From UBA668 sp041394605 (GTDB lineage Bacteria > Actinomycetota > Acidimicrobiia > Acidimicrobiales > Ilumatobacteraceae), in the NCBI GenBank assembly GCA_041394605.1, contig JAWKHX010000013.1, positions 62,001-126,000 on the forward strand: a stretch of 64,000 bases of DNA, written 5' to 3'. The notes under the pieces were generated by a model. That model saw only the letters and a list, made by a program, of their open reading frames with translations, had not been told where the DNA came from and did not search any database. This document shows positions 35,001 through 41,038 of the stretch, in pieces. Position numbers and translations under genes: made by a program. Position 1 is the first letter of the stretch. Every line of letters starts with the position of its first letter.

Positions 35001-35723
35001 GGTGCCGGGGTCAAGCAGGGTGCGACGATGTTCTACGACCCGTACGGGAACAGCATCGCCGGAGGCGTGCCGGACAACCAGGCCGGCACCTTCGACAACA
35101 CCTGGGTCGGCCAGCACGACAAGCGTCTCGAGCATGCGGCCGGACTGCAGCCCACCATCCAGATGGGCGCCCGCCCCTACACGCCGGCGATCGGCCGCTT
35201 CTTGGAGGTCGACCCCGTCGAGGGCGGCACCCCGAACAACTACACCTACCCCACAGACCCCATCAACCAGTTCGACCTGACTGGGATGTGCTCCTGGTAT
35301 CAGATCTCCGGTGGGTGGACGGACGTGTGGACCGTGTACCGGAACGGTACGGCGATGGGCACGTACCAGCCCGGCGATGGCAAGGGCACGTTGACGAAGA
35401 AGACCTTCATCGCGACGTTCACCCCGCAGATGAAGGCGAAGGGTTACAGCGCCCGGATGACTGGCCGCAAAGAGATCTGCATCTCCGCCTGGAACAGCTT
35501 CAAGGCGCTCGCGTCGGGGGCCTGGGCCGGAATCCTCCACCTCCCAGCCACGCTTCGGGCGTGCGTCACAGGCGTACCGGTTGGGGGCACAACGTGGTAC
35601 CTCAGAGGTCTTCTTGGAAGGCAGATCGGGATTCCCTTCAGCCCGACATGGAAGGCTTTGGGATATGTAGCACTCGCTTCATGTTGGATCGGGATTTGGA
35701 CCCACCTTGCGAAATACATGTGA
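29037..35723 (+). CDS. RHS-repeat polymorphic toxin, secreted, with PA14 domains
   Basis: This giant protein of about 2,228 aa has a signal peptide (MRRAVRCIVSVAVSVAVLGI). In order it has a DNRLRE-like region (about 325-500), two beta-sandwich segments (500-710), and a PA14-like domain (about 770-915). A second PA14-like domain follows (1318-1455), then YD/RHS repeats (1518-1908) such as YDALGRTVGI, and an RHS core (about 1975-2082) ending in YTYPTDPINQFDLTGM. RHS cores form a shell around a C-terminal toxin. Here the last ~144 residues are that variable tip: a Trp/Tyr-rich part then two hydrophobic stretches, with no recognised nuclease motif. The ATG at 29037 has GGAG at the right distance; 29025 is also possible. 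Codon use looks less GC-rich than its neighbours, especially in the tip. Confidence 0.92.
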   Translation: MRRAVRCIVSVAVSVAVLGIAVPRVSVAESPVSVTTIPPGSGTPVTGEPPVLGSSTSAGAGVAERPSPVGLHLPTATSLSPSAVATDRGANAFDAETSVEHPELRTQFSKTYANADGTWSVQQSSMPLHFRDGRGRWADIDNRIVRRSDGTLTNSANEWSVTFEPMVSGRGVSLITSDGTVRFVAEDAASVVPTIEPDGVSVRYADVVPGSDLVYRVTGAGVEELLVVKSPSSTAAVSFTFDGVGLERVPGGLRGRGASALAGRLTVSEPESFTAEGRAMDAAAQVFSVSVVDANRSRVIVGLKASSIKSLPATAFPLTVDPTVNLTASSLIAYGNYLSNGSVYTTFNDGYARVGNPYLSSTSTVRYRSVVNFNYSAYYGADVLDAWLTTSVASGSGAGARTLKAFWADQWGFHYSNQPRYLTAPPALSYANSWSYPYMVSSMNTGVENHTGSSLNVLYDAWTVNSAAGGALLLQGDESAAYTLKKFTVSVWLTINWKPSVPSLISPANGISSHNMTQTLSASTSTDPDGDALSYQFYWCSDSGCTTKNYFSGTPTVAGGTVSQTVTFPSNAYGQTLYWGVRVTDNLTPAVFSASRSIAFTNAAPTATLTSPVNGALIVLAAGVSGQPPTLSAQVADSDDLTVNYRFELTPASGSGVVAASPWASVTQSALGAGAAVSFQIPAWLDTKGSYNWVVKVSDTNGAAGSSSVFSLKAQSRLGADAVSPMQPVGPVSVNLATGNVFVAAGSGKSVATVGGPLSVGFAYNSQDTSMVGMRGTYYVDSNSNDSPDAGEVKLVRTDSLVSFNWGTGSPAESVPIDNFKVRWEGNFQVPASGSWRFAGGRDDNLKITVTVNGGSPQVVYNTVCCLALGDPAAFSSATPITLNTNDQVSVRVDYAEFTGLAYVDLRATLNGGSEILPVFTTDTVSMPTGWTMSADTGIAPLWVSAEIGTETIVLTAADGSETGWVKTTSGGHTGWVAPAETDDVLAVNPDGTITVNAADGLVYEFGVNGVLTEVTTPADDLKPAGGKMVYSTGTYTALPARLIRIEDRLATTRWIKLYYNQPGLDTGCPAPLAGMDAAAPAGMLCALEYPDGTTSRVYYQAGLVARISDPGDESNTATGMTAAPEGRAVTDLRWTSGQLTSIVTPSDNDRINSQAGGSIPAGEQIPTGDLATAIAWTGNRPTTITLPRPAVGQNRPSTSITYGNLTSSVSLAGLPVTARVVTFDVAGRLLTDTDSVGRQTTNVWAISTDALLRTTSGGRTTSTIYDPDWHPVDSWGPAATSCFTSTAPPVPTEWMSYPPNGSCTGQVPHSHTDYDHNLSGLTGTIWANTTWTGTAVEHANAPGSTINYNDTRSAYAGGWSARYTGLLYPPSTGSYTLTFYTANATSATLWIDDIQYASLSGTQGTAVVRTFSAGDPIRIRLDVKTTSTTENVSLWWTTPTNGTAQPVPNTVLKPGFWYATRTVSDDTSGSSQVPAQSVTESRFDEGIDPAYGILTSTTVDPGGLSLTTREGFETPGAGSLLRRKSRTLPAFAGQTPSTVNSTSYDYYSATATATNPCVAGSPAVAQAGLLQTRTDPTPASGPAVGTETVYDILGRPVASRYVGATTWTCTSYDARGRVTQVVIPQSDTVPAGRTVTATYRVNGDAYTTAVTDSAGTITNVVDALGRTVKTIDVWGVTTVSVYDQLSRLTSATTTIGTHTSTTGYTYDNAGRVTAQTLGGATIATVTYSPDNATLDPGKLLSVTYPAGGGNAGNGTTGTYSYDALGRTVGISWAGPGGTVTSDTVTRSLSGRVLAETVDGTLAWTYTYDGVGRLTRAVGSGHDFQYGYAASGGCGVNTAAGNNSNRTSLTDNGSTVGSYCYDNTDRLTSATQSGYGGAIMYDARGNTTTIAGQSLSFDYAGRNTGISAGGTTVAYTSDAVDRIVTRTENGTGYRFGYTGPGDTSSYTLNTSNVVVDETIGLPGGVSANVGVGVWSYPNIHGDVVAVTDGAGVKQGATMFYDPYGNSIAGGVPDNQAGTFDNTWVGQHDKRLEHAAGLQPTIQMGARPYTPAIGRFLEVDPVEGGTPNNYTYPTDPINQFDLTGMCSWYQISGGWTDVWTVYRNGTAMGTYQPGDGKGTLTKKTFIATFTPQMKAKGYSARMTGRKEICISAWNSFKALASGAWAGILHLPATLRACVTGVPVGGTTWYLRGLLGRQIGIPFSPTWKALGYVALASCWIGIWTHLAKYM

Positions 35724-35726
35724 GCG

Positions 35727-36164
35727 ATGAGCATGCAGGCACCACATCACCGTCGTCATGTCGGGTATCTTCAACTGCTGGAGGCCTTCCTCTACGCTTT
35801 GCCATTCCTGGTATGGGTGGTCTCGACTTCAAGGTGGCTGACCTTTGTTTCCTTCCTCGGAGTCAGCGGTCTAGTGATCGGCGTCGAGAGATTTGCCTCC
35901 ATCGCATCGAGGCCACGCCCCGAATCCGATACTCATGAACGAGGCAGCCGGCGAGGCCGAGTACTTGAGCTGATCCTCCTTGTTACCGCAGCATCGGTAT
36001 GGCTGTCGGGGGCGCCACTCGTCGTCTGTTGGATCACCTTCGTTGGCGTCATCGCCGTGTCCCTCTTGGGGAGTCGGCGCGCCGGGAGGCCCGAGGTCGC
36101 GACAGTGGCCGGTACCGGATCAGCGCCACAGGCTGGCCAGGATCATCCCGGCGGTCAGCCATGA
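35727..36164 (+). CDS. membrane protein next to the RHS tip, candidate immunity protein
   Basis: This 145-aa protein has about four hydrophobic segments (YLQLLEAFLYALPFLVWVVS, WLTFVSFLGVSGLVIGV, then a double span near residues 85-120). I recognise no family. It starts 3 bases after the RHS stop, shares the lower-GC composition of the toxin tip, and is membrane-bound. This is where the immunity gene of a membrane-targeting polymorphic toxin is expected. The role is inference from position. Confidence 0.7.
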   Translation: MSMQAPHHRRHVGYLQLLEAFLYALPFLVWVVSTSRWLTFVSFLGVSGLVIGVERFASIASRPRPESDTHERGSRRGRVLELILLVTAASVWLSGAPLVVCWITFVGVIAVSLLGSRRAGRPEVATVAGTGSAPQAGQDHPGGQP

Positions 36165-36442
36165 GGGTCCTGTCGGTGTGCATCCTCACCCTCGTCGGTG
36201 TGGGTGTGTCGGTCGAGGTTGCGGGTTGGCGCCGGTGGGTGGCGCTGTGCGCGACGTGTGCGTTGCTCGTCGGCGGCCTGGTGGATCTGGCCGGCGTCGT
36301 CGTGCCGGCGTTCACAGTCGTCGTCGCGTTGAACGCGGAGTGGGTCTTCCGGACGCTGCGGCGACGGGTCAGGAAGGACGCCGGGTGGGTGCACAACGTT
36401 TTCGCCGCCCTCGGGCTGGCGCGGCCCGATCCGAAGTCCTGA
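36161..36442 (+). CDS. small membrane protein, unknown function
   Basis: This 93-aa protein has hydrophobic segments at about residues 3-20 and 27-60 and a basic C-terminal tail (VFRTLRRRVRKDAG). Its ATG overlaps the preceding stop as ATGA, so it is co-translated with the candidate immunity protein. It could be a second immunity component or an unrelated passenger. The family is not recognised. Confidence 0.65.
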   Translation: MRVLSVCILTLVGVGVSVEVAGWRRWVALCATCALLVGGLVDLAGVVVPAFTVVVALNAEWVFRTLRRRVRKDAGWVHNVFAALGLARPDPKS

Positions 36443-36465
36443 CCAGGATCGGCGCGTGGACCGCG

Positions 36466-36471
36466 TAGAGT
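36466..36471 (+). promoter_or_regulatory. TAGAGT, leaderless -10 element of a very small gene
   Basis: TAGAGT ends 7 bases before the GTG at 36479. The arrangement is identical to that of the serine hydrolase gene at 25679. Confidence 0.6.
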
Positions 36472-36478
36472 CGCAGGC

Positions 36479-36568
36479 GTGGCTGGATCCATCATCACCG
36501 GGCTGATTGCCGGCACCGTCAGCGGCATCATCGGCTTCATCCTCGGCCGTCGGTCGAGGGGCGCCTGA
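36479..36568 (+). CDS. 29-aa single-pass membrane peptide
   Basis: The frame GTG...TGA encodes 29 residues: a short polar start, a glycine-spaced hydrophobic helix (IITGLIAGTVSGIIGFILG), and a basic end (RRSRGA) that would stay in the cytoplasm. Glycines occur every three to four residues, as in self-packing transmembrane helices. It is too short for ordinary gene callers. Support comes from the correctly spaced TAGAGT element, the coherent helix and the positive-inside tail. The function is unknown; it could act as a small regulator or a type I-toxin-like peptide. Confidence 0.6.
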   Translation: MAGSIITGLIAGTVSGIIGFILGRRSRGA

Positions 36569-36633
36569 CTCAGCGCGTCGGTCATCCATGGACGGATCTG
36601 TGGCTCGGAAAGGCGGGCACGGCCGCCGGTCGG

Positions 36634-36639
36634 TAGCGT
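36634..36639 (+). promoter_or_regulatory. TAGCGT, leaderless -10 element
   Basis: TAGCGT ends 7 bases before the ATG at 36647. Confidence 0.6.
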
Positions 36640-36646
36640 CCGTGCG

Positions 36647-37936
36647 ATGAGTGCCGCCCCGTTGCCCGACCAGGTCGATGCCGTCGTCGTGGGTGCCGGA
36701 TTGGCCGGGCTGGCTGCGGCCCGCGCCGTGCACGACGCCGGCCGGTCGGTGCTGGTGCTGGAGGCGGGCGACGGGGTCGGCGGGCGCCTGCGCACTGATG
36801 TGGTGGACGGGTTCACGCTGGACCGTGGCTTCCAGGTGCTGCTCACCGCCTACCCGGAGGTGAAGGCCCAACTGGACCTCGACGCGCTGGACTTCCGCCG
36901 CTTCGACCCGGGCGCGCTGGTGTGGACCGGGCGGCGCCTGTACACGATGGCGGACCCCCGCCGCCGGCCCAGCCTGATGGTGGCCAGCGGCGTGGCGCCC
37001 GTGGGGGCGATGCTGGACAAGGTGCGCCTGGCCGGCCTGGTGCACCGGCTGCGCAAGAAGGACCCCGCCGACCTGCTGCGCGCCCCGGACCGCACCACCA
37101 TCCAGTCGCTGCGCGACATCGGCTTCACCACCCGGATGATCGACCGCTTCTTCCGCCCCCTGCTCGGCGGCATCCAGCTCGACGAGGGGCTCACCGGCAG
37201 CGCCCGCATGAGCGACGTGGTGCTGCACTGCCTGGCCGTCGGCGACGCCGGTGTGCCGGCCAAGGGCATGCAGGCCATCCCCGAGCAACTTGCCGCCCAT
37301 CTGCCCGGCGGTGCGGTGCGGCTGGGCCACGAGGTGGTGTCTGTCGGCCAAGGCGAGGTGCGCCTGACGGGCGGGCGGGTGGTCCGCGCCGACGCCGTCG
37401 TCGTGGCCACGGAAGGCCCGGTGGCGTCACGCCTGCTGGCCGACGAGACCGGTCACACGGCGGTCGCCGACCCGGGCAGCCGGCCCGTCGCCGCGGTGTG
37501 GTTCGCCGCGCCGGCGCCGCCCGTGCACCACAAGCTGATCATCCTCGACGGTGCCCACAGCGGGCCGGCGCTCAACGTGGCGGTGATGAGCTCCGTCGCC
37601 CCCGAGTACGCGCCCGACGGGCAGGCGCTGGTCGTCGCGGCCTGCCCGGGCGTGGCACCCGCCGACGACGAGGGCCGCGCCGTGCTCGCGGCCGAGGTGC
37701 GCACTCAGCTCACCAGGTGGTGGGGGCGCGGCGTGGCCGACTGGCGGGTGCTGCGGGTGGATGCCATCCACCACGGCCAGCCCGATCACCGCCCGCCGTT
37801 CGACCCGAAGCGGCGGGTGGCGCTGGGCGAGGGCATGTTCGTGTGCGGCGACCACCGCGACACGCCGTCCATCCAGGGCGCCCTGTTCAGCGGCCGCCGC
37901 TGCGGCGACGCCGTGGTGGAGTCCCTCGCCGGTTGA
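36647..37936 (+). CDS. FAD-dependent amine-oxidase-like oxidoreductase
   Basis: This 429-aa flavoprotein has VVVGAGLAGLAAARAVHDAG and VLVLEAGDGVGGRLRT at the N-terminus. These are the dinucleotide motif and GGR motif of the amine oxidase, phytoene desaturase and protoporphyrinogen oxidase superfamily. The C-terminal FAD motif is GMFVCGDHRDTPSIQGALFSG. Actinobacterial members are usually annotated only as NAD(P)/FAD-dependent oxidoreductases. The substrate is unknown. It is a single gene, ending 10 bases before the convergent VOC gene. Confidence 0.87.
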   Translation: MSAAPLPDQVDAVVVGAGLAGLAAARAVHDAGRSVLVLEAGDGVGGRLRTDVVDGFTLDRGFQVLLTAYPEVKAQLDLDALDFRRFDPGALVWTGRRLYTMADPRRRPSLMVASGVAPVGAMLDKVRLAGLVHRLRKKDPADLLRAPDRTTIQSLRDIGFTTRMIDRFFRPLLGGIQLDEGLTGSARMSDVVLHCLAVGDAGVPAKGMQAIPEQLAAHLPGGAVRLGHEVVSVGQGEVRLTGGRVVRADAVVVATEGPVASRLLADETGHTAVADPGSRPVAAVWFAAPAPPVHHKLIILDGAHSGPALNVAVMSSVAPEYAPDGQALVVAACPGVAPADDEGRAVLAAEVRTQLTRWWGRGVADWRVLRVDAIHHGQPDHRPPFDPKRRVALGEGMFVCGDHRDTPSIQGALFSGRRCGDAVVESLAG

Positions 37937-37945
37937 GGCGGCGCC

Positions 37946-38365
37946 TCACGCGCTGATGCAGAACTCGTTGCCCTCGGGGTCGGCGAGCGTGGTCCACGCC
38001 ATTGGGCCCTGCCGGCCGTCCCACAGCTTGGTGGCGCCGAGGCTGAGCGCCTTCTCCACCATCGCGGCACCCTCGCCACGGCCGGGGTGGAGGTCCAGGT
38101 GTACCCGGTTCTTCACCGCCTTCGCCTCGGGGACGTGCTGGAAAAGCAGGCGCGGGCCCTTGCCATCCGGGTCGCTGCACGCTTCGGCGGTCGCCCAGCA
38201 GAGCACGCCGTCGAACACGATCGTGTCCTCCGGGGTGGCGTGCCCCTCGTCGAGCATCCGCTGGACGAAGGCCGGGTCCTGCTCCACCCGGTAGCCCATC
38301 AGCGCCGCCCAGAAGCGGCAGAGGCGGTGGGGATCGTGACAGTCGACGGCGACCTGAACCTGCAT
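37946..38365 (-). CDS. VOC-family (glyoxalase-like) protein
   Basis: This 139-aa protein has the paired beta-alpha-beta-beta-beta modules of the vicinal oxygen chelate fold. It begins MQVQVAVDCHDPHRLCRFWA and ends GPMAWTTLADPEGNEFCIS, where DPEGNEFC is the usual final strand. Typical members bind a metal or a small ligand and act in detoxification or resistance. The ATG at 38365 is set by TAGGGT 7 bases upstream, which overlaps the stop codon of the upstream methyltransferase gene. Confidence 0.88.
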   Translation of the reverse strand: MQVQVAVDCHDPHRLCRFWAALMGYRVEQDPAFVQRMLDEGHATPEDTIVFDGVLCWATAEACSDPDGKGPRLLFQHVPEAKAVKNRVHLDLHPGRGEGAAMVEKALSLGATKLWDGRQGPMAWTTLADPEGNEFCISA

Positions 38366-38372
38366 GGGTCCG

Positions 38373-38378
38373 ACCCTA
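38373..38378 (-). promoter_or_regulatory. TAGGGT, leaderless -10 element
   Basis: Read on the minus strand, TAGGGT ends 7 bases before the ATG at 38365. Its TAG is also the stop codon of the upstream methyltransferase gene. Confidence 0.6.
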
Positions 38379-39179
38379 CGCCGCCCGAACCCGGCCCCAC
38401 ATCAGGATCCGCTTGAAGGGGAAGAGGTACGGCTGGTGGTGGCCGATCACCTCGAGCAGGCGGGCCTCGTAGCGGGTGAGGAACTCGGTGTACGCGTCCG
38501 CGGGCAGCACCCGCTGGAAGCGGGTGAGCGTGGTGCCCTTCACCCACTCCACCACGTCGCGGCTGGAGGGCAGCACGTGCGGGTACACCTGCAGGCGCAC
38601 GTGGGGGCGGTCCAGGCCCAACTCGTGCAGCACCGCGGAGTACTCCTCGGGCCGCAGCACGTTGGCGGCCACCGGATCCGGCGGCGGGCCGGCGGGGCCG
38701 AGCGCTGCGGCGAACTCGGGTGAGGTGGCCACCTCCCACGCCACGGTGTGCGAGGGGGCGTCGTGGTTGGCCGGAACCTGCACGGCCAGCTGGCCGCCGG
38801 GCCGTAGCGCCGCCACCCAGCGGGCCAGTACGGCCGGGTGGTCCGGCACCCACTGCAGGCTGGCGTTGGCCAGGACGAGGTCGTGGTCGCCGGCGCTGGT
38901 CCACTGCCCGATGTCGCCGGCGGTGAACGTCAGGCCCGGGCGGGCATGTGCGGCCGCCTCCGCCAGCATCGCCGGCGAACTGTCCACGCCGACCATCTCG
39001 GCCACGCCGAACCGCTCGGCGGCCAGGGCGGTCAGCTCGCCGGAACCACACCCGAGGTCGGCGGCCAGGCGGATGCCGTCGGGTCCCGGCTGCACGAGGT
39101 CCAGCAGGTCGAAGAACGGTTGGCTGCGCTCGGCGGCGAAGCGGTGGTACTGATCGGGGTCCCAGGCATCCTGACGCAT
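38376..39179 (-). CDS. tam: trans-aconitate 2-methyltransferase-like protein
   Basis: This 267-aa class I SAM methyltransferase begins with WDPDQYHRFAAERSQPFFDL and has the SAM motif AADLGCGSGELTALAAERF. It continues with DLVLANASLQWVPDH and a C-terminal WVKGTTLTRFQRVLPADAY. These segments match the Tam family, which methylates trans-aconitate to relieve aconitase inhibition. The length is normal (about 255-265). The start follows TAAGAT by 6 bases. Confidence 0.88.
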   Translation of the reverse strand: MRQDAWDPDQYHRFAAERSQPFFDLLDLVQPGPDGIRLAADLGCGSGELTALAAERFGVAEMVGVDSSPAMLAEAAAHARPGLTFTAGDIGQWTSAGDHDLVLANASLQWVPDHPAVLARWVAALRPGGQLAVQVPANHDAPSHTVAWEVATSPEFAAALGPAGPPPDPVAANVLRPEEYSAVLHELGLDRPHVRLQVYPHVLPSSRDVVEWVKGTTLTRFQRVLPADAYTEFLTRYEARLLEVIGHHQPYLFPFKRILMWGRVRAA

Positions 39180-39185
39180 ACTTGT

Positions 39186-39191
39186 ATCTTA
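39186..39191 (-). promoter_or_regulatory. TAAGAT, leaderless -10 element
   Basis: Read on the minus strand, TAAGAT ends 6 bases before the ATG at 39179. It lies between two direct copies of TACAAGTA, which could be a regulator site. Confidence 0.55.
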
Positions 39192-39300
39192 CTTGTATAC
39201 ATCTCGCTGTCGAGCCCCGGCTCGCCCGGCGTGCCCGGAGGCTCGTTCCGCCTGACCTGATCCCGAGCCCATGGGCGCGATGTCACGCCAGATCTGACGT

Positions 39301-39325
39301 GGTTCCGCGCCCATGGGCGGGAACC
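39301..39325. terminator. hairpin downstream of the haloalkane dehalogenase gene
   Basis: GGTTCC at 39301 pairs with GGAACC ending at 39325, around a CGCCCATGGGCG centre, giving a strong stem-loop 64 bases beyond the leftward dehalogenase stop at 39389. A CCCATGGGCG copy near 39268 and an ACATGGGCGG copy near 39330 flank it. The 209-base gap 39180-39388 holds nothing else that I see apart from the Tam promoter. Confidence 0.45.
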
Positions 39326-39388
39326 AGGACATGGGCGGGGCGGGCGGGTACGGCGAGGACCGCCGGAGGGGATGGTTCGGGGCGGGAC

Positions 39389-40300
39389 TCAGCGGGTGGC
39401 GGCGATGAAGTCGACCAGCACTCGGGCCAGTTCGGGGCCGCGGTCCTCCTGAAGGAAGTGGCCGCCGCCCTCGATGGTGACGTGGGGCTGGCCCTCGGCA
39501 CCCGGGATGGTGCCGATGAACGCCCGCTGGCCGCCCTTGGTCACCGGGTCCGAGTCGCTGAACGTGCACAGCCACGGCTTCGTCCACGCCCGCAGCACCT
39601 CCCACGCGGCCAGCTGGTCCGGCCGGGCCGGGTCGTCCACGCTCGCCGGCACGAGCGACGGGAAGATCCGGGCGCCGGCTTTGTAGGTGTCGTCGGGGAA
39701 CGGGGCGTCGTAGGCGGCGACGACCTCGGGGGAGAGGTCGGTGGTGCAGCCGCCGTTGATGATCCCCCCGATCGGGAACGCCGGCGACTCGCGGGAGAAC
39801 TGCCGCCAGCGCAGGAAGGCCTCGTTGGGCGTGGCGTCGCCGGTGGGCAGGCCGGTGTTGCCGACGGCCACCCGCGAGTACCGGTCCGGCGCGGCCGCCA
39901 CCAGGCGCAGGCCGACCAGGCCGCCCCAGTCCTGCCCGAAGAACGTGATGTCGCGCAGGTCCAGCCGGTCGAACAGCGCCGCCTGCATCCAGGCCACGTG
40001 GCGGGCATAGGTGTAGTCGGCCTGCTCCGTGGGCTTGTCGCTGCGGCCGAAGCCCACCAGGTCCGGCGCCACCACCCGGTGCCCGGCTGCCACCAGCACC
40101 GGGATCATGTGCCGGTACAGGAAGCACCAGCTCGGCTCGCCGTGCATCAGCAGCACGGGCGCGGCGTCGGCCGGGCCCTCGTCCAGGTAGTGGACCCGCA
40201 GCTCGCCGCCCTCCCCGTCCGGGACCGTCACGTAGTGCGGCTGGAACGGGAAGTCCGGCAGTCCGGTGAAGCGGTCGTCGGGGGTGCGCAGGGATTGCAT
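39389..40300 (-). CDS. haloalkane dehalogenase
   Basis: This 303-aa alpha/beta hydrolase has the features of haloalkane dehalogenases. The motif HGEPSW (His53 to Trp58) contributes a halide-binding Trp. The nucleophile elbow FFGQDWGG has Asp124 followed by the second halide-binding Trp125. GGGHFLQED supplies catalytic His281, and TFSDSD carries the likely catalytic acid, as in the DhlA subgroup. It would release halide from short haloalkanes, giving an alcohol. The ATG at 40300 has TGAGGAG upstream. A TetR gene lies 11 bases upstream in the same direction. Confidence 0.92.
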   Translation of the reverse strand: MQSLRTPDDRFTGLPDFPFQPHYVTVPDGEGGELRVHYLDEGPADAAPVLLMHGEPSWCFLYRHMIPVLVAAGHRVVAPDLVGFGRSDKPTEQADYTYARHVAWMQAALFDRLDLRDITFFGQDWGGLVGLRLVAAAPDRYSRVAVGNTGLPTGDATPNEAFLRWRQFSRESPAFPIGGIINGGCTTDLSPEVVAAYDAPFPDDTYKAGARIFPSLVPASVDDPARPDQLAAWEVLRAWTKPWLCTFSDSDPVTKGGQRAFIGTIPGAEGQPHVTIEGGGHFLQEDRGPELARVLVDFIAATR

Positions 40301-40311
40301 CGGCGGGCTCC

Positions 40312-40974
40312 TCAGGCGGTTGCGGTGAACAGGCAGGTGAGCGCGTCGACCATGGTGGCCTCGGCGTCGGCGGCGGACAGGCCCTGGTCCGTGCGCCACA
40401 GCGACCAGGTCTCGTAGCTGGCCAGCGTGTCGGCGGCGGCCAGGCGGCGGGCGGCGCCGCCCCCGGGCATCGCCGCCAGTTCGGCGCGGAACAGGTGGGC
40501 CACCTGGGCCCGCATCTCCGCCCGGTTCTGGGCCAGGCGGGCGGCGACGGCCCGGTTGAACGGGGCCCGCAGCCGGCTGACCAGGGCCACCGGGAAGATG
40601 GCCTCGTAGAGCGCGGCGCGCTGCTGGGCGACGGCGGCGATGCGCTCGGCCAGCGGGCGGTCCGGCGGGCAGGTGAGCGGCAGCAGGTGGGCGACGTCCA
40701 TCAACTGGTGGGTGATGGCTGCGTTGGCCAGGTCTTCCACGTCGTCGAAGTAGCGGAACACGGAGCGGGCGGACACGCCGGAGCGGGTGGCGATCTCGTC
40801 GGCCGAGGGGTCCAGGTTGCCCTCGCGGTAGAGGGCCAGCAGCGCCTGGACGACGGCGTCGCGGTTGCGGTCGCGGCGCAGGCGCCGCCCGTCCACGTCG
40901 CTGGGGGACGGCGCTGCGGCAGCAGCAGGGGTGGCGGGAGCAGCGGCTCGGGTGACGGCTGGGGTGGAAGCCAT
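40312..40974 (-). CDS. TetR-family regulator
   Basis: This 220-aa protein has an Ala/Pro-rich start and a TetR DNA-binding domain (AVVQALLALYREGNLDPSADE, then IATRSGVSARSVFRYFDDVE). A helical ligand domain follows. The ATG at 40974 sits 6 bases after TACCGT. It is the first gene of a two-gene unit with the haloalkane dehalogenase and is divergent from the SDR/sulfatase unit. It could therefore control both from the 64-base shared region, which contains a CAATTG-centred AT-rich site. Confidence 0.88.
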   Translation of the reverse strand: MASTPAVTRAAAPATPAAAAAPSPSDVDGRRLRRDRNRDAVVQALLALYREGNLDPSADEIATRSGVSARSVFRYFDDVEDLANAAITHQLMDVAHLLPLTCPPDRPLAERIAAVAQQRAALYEAIFPVALVSRLRAPFNRAVAARLAQNRAEMRAQVAHLFRAELAAMPGGGAARRLAAADTLASYETWSLWRTDQGLSAADAEATMVDALTCLFTATA

Positions 40975-40980
40975 GGGGGA

Positions 40981-40986
40981 ACGGTA
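40981..40986 (-). promoter_or_regulatory. TACCGT, leaderless -10 element
   Basis: Read on the minus strand, TACCGT ends 6 bases before the ATG at 40974. Confidence 0.6.
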
Positions 40987-41038
40987 GCAGGGCCGTCCCA
41001 TAGTTGACAGTCCGAATGACAATTGTTTGAATGCGGCG

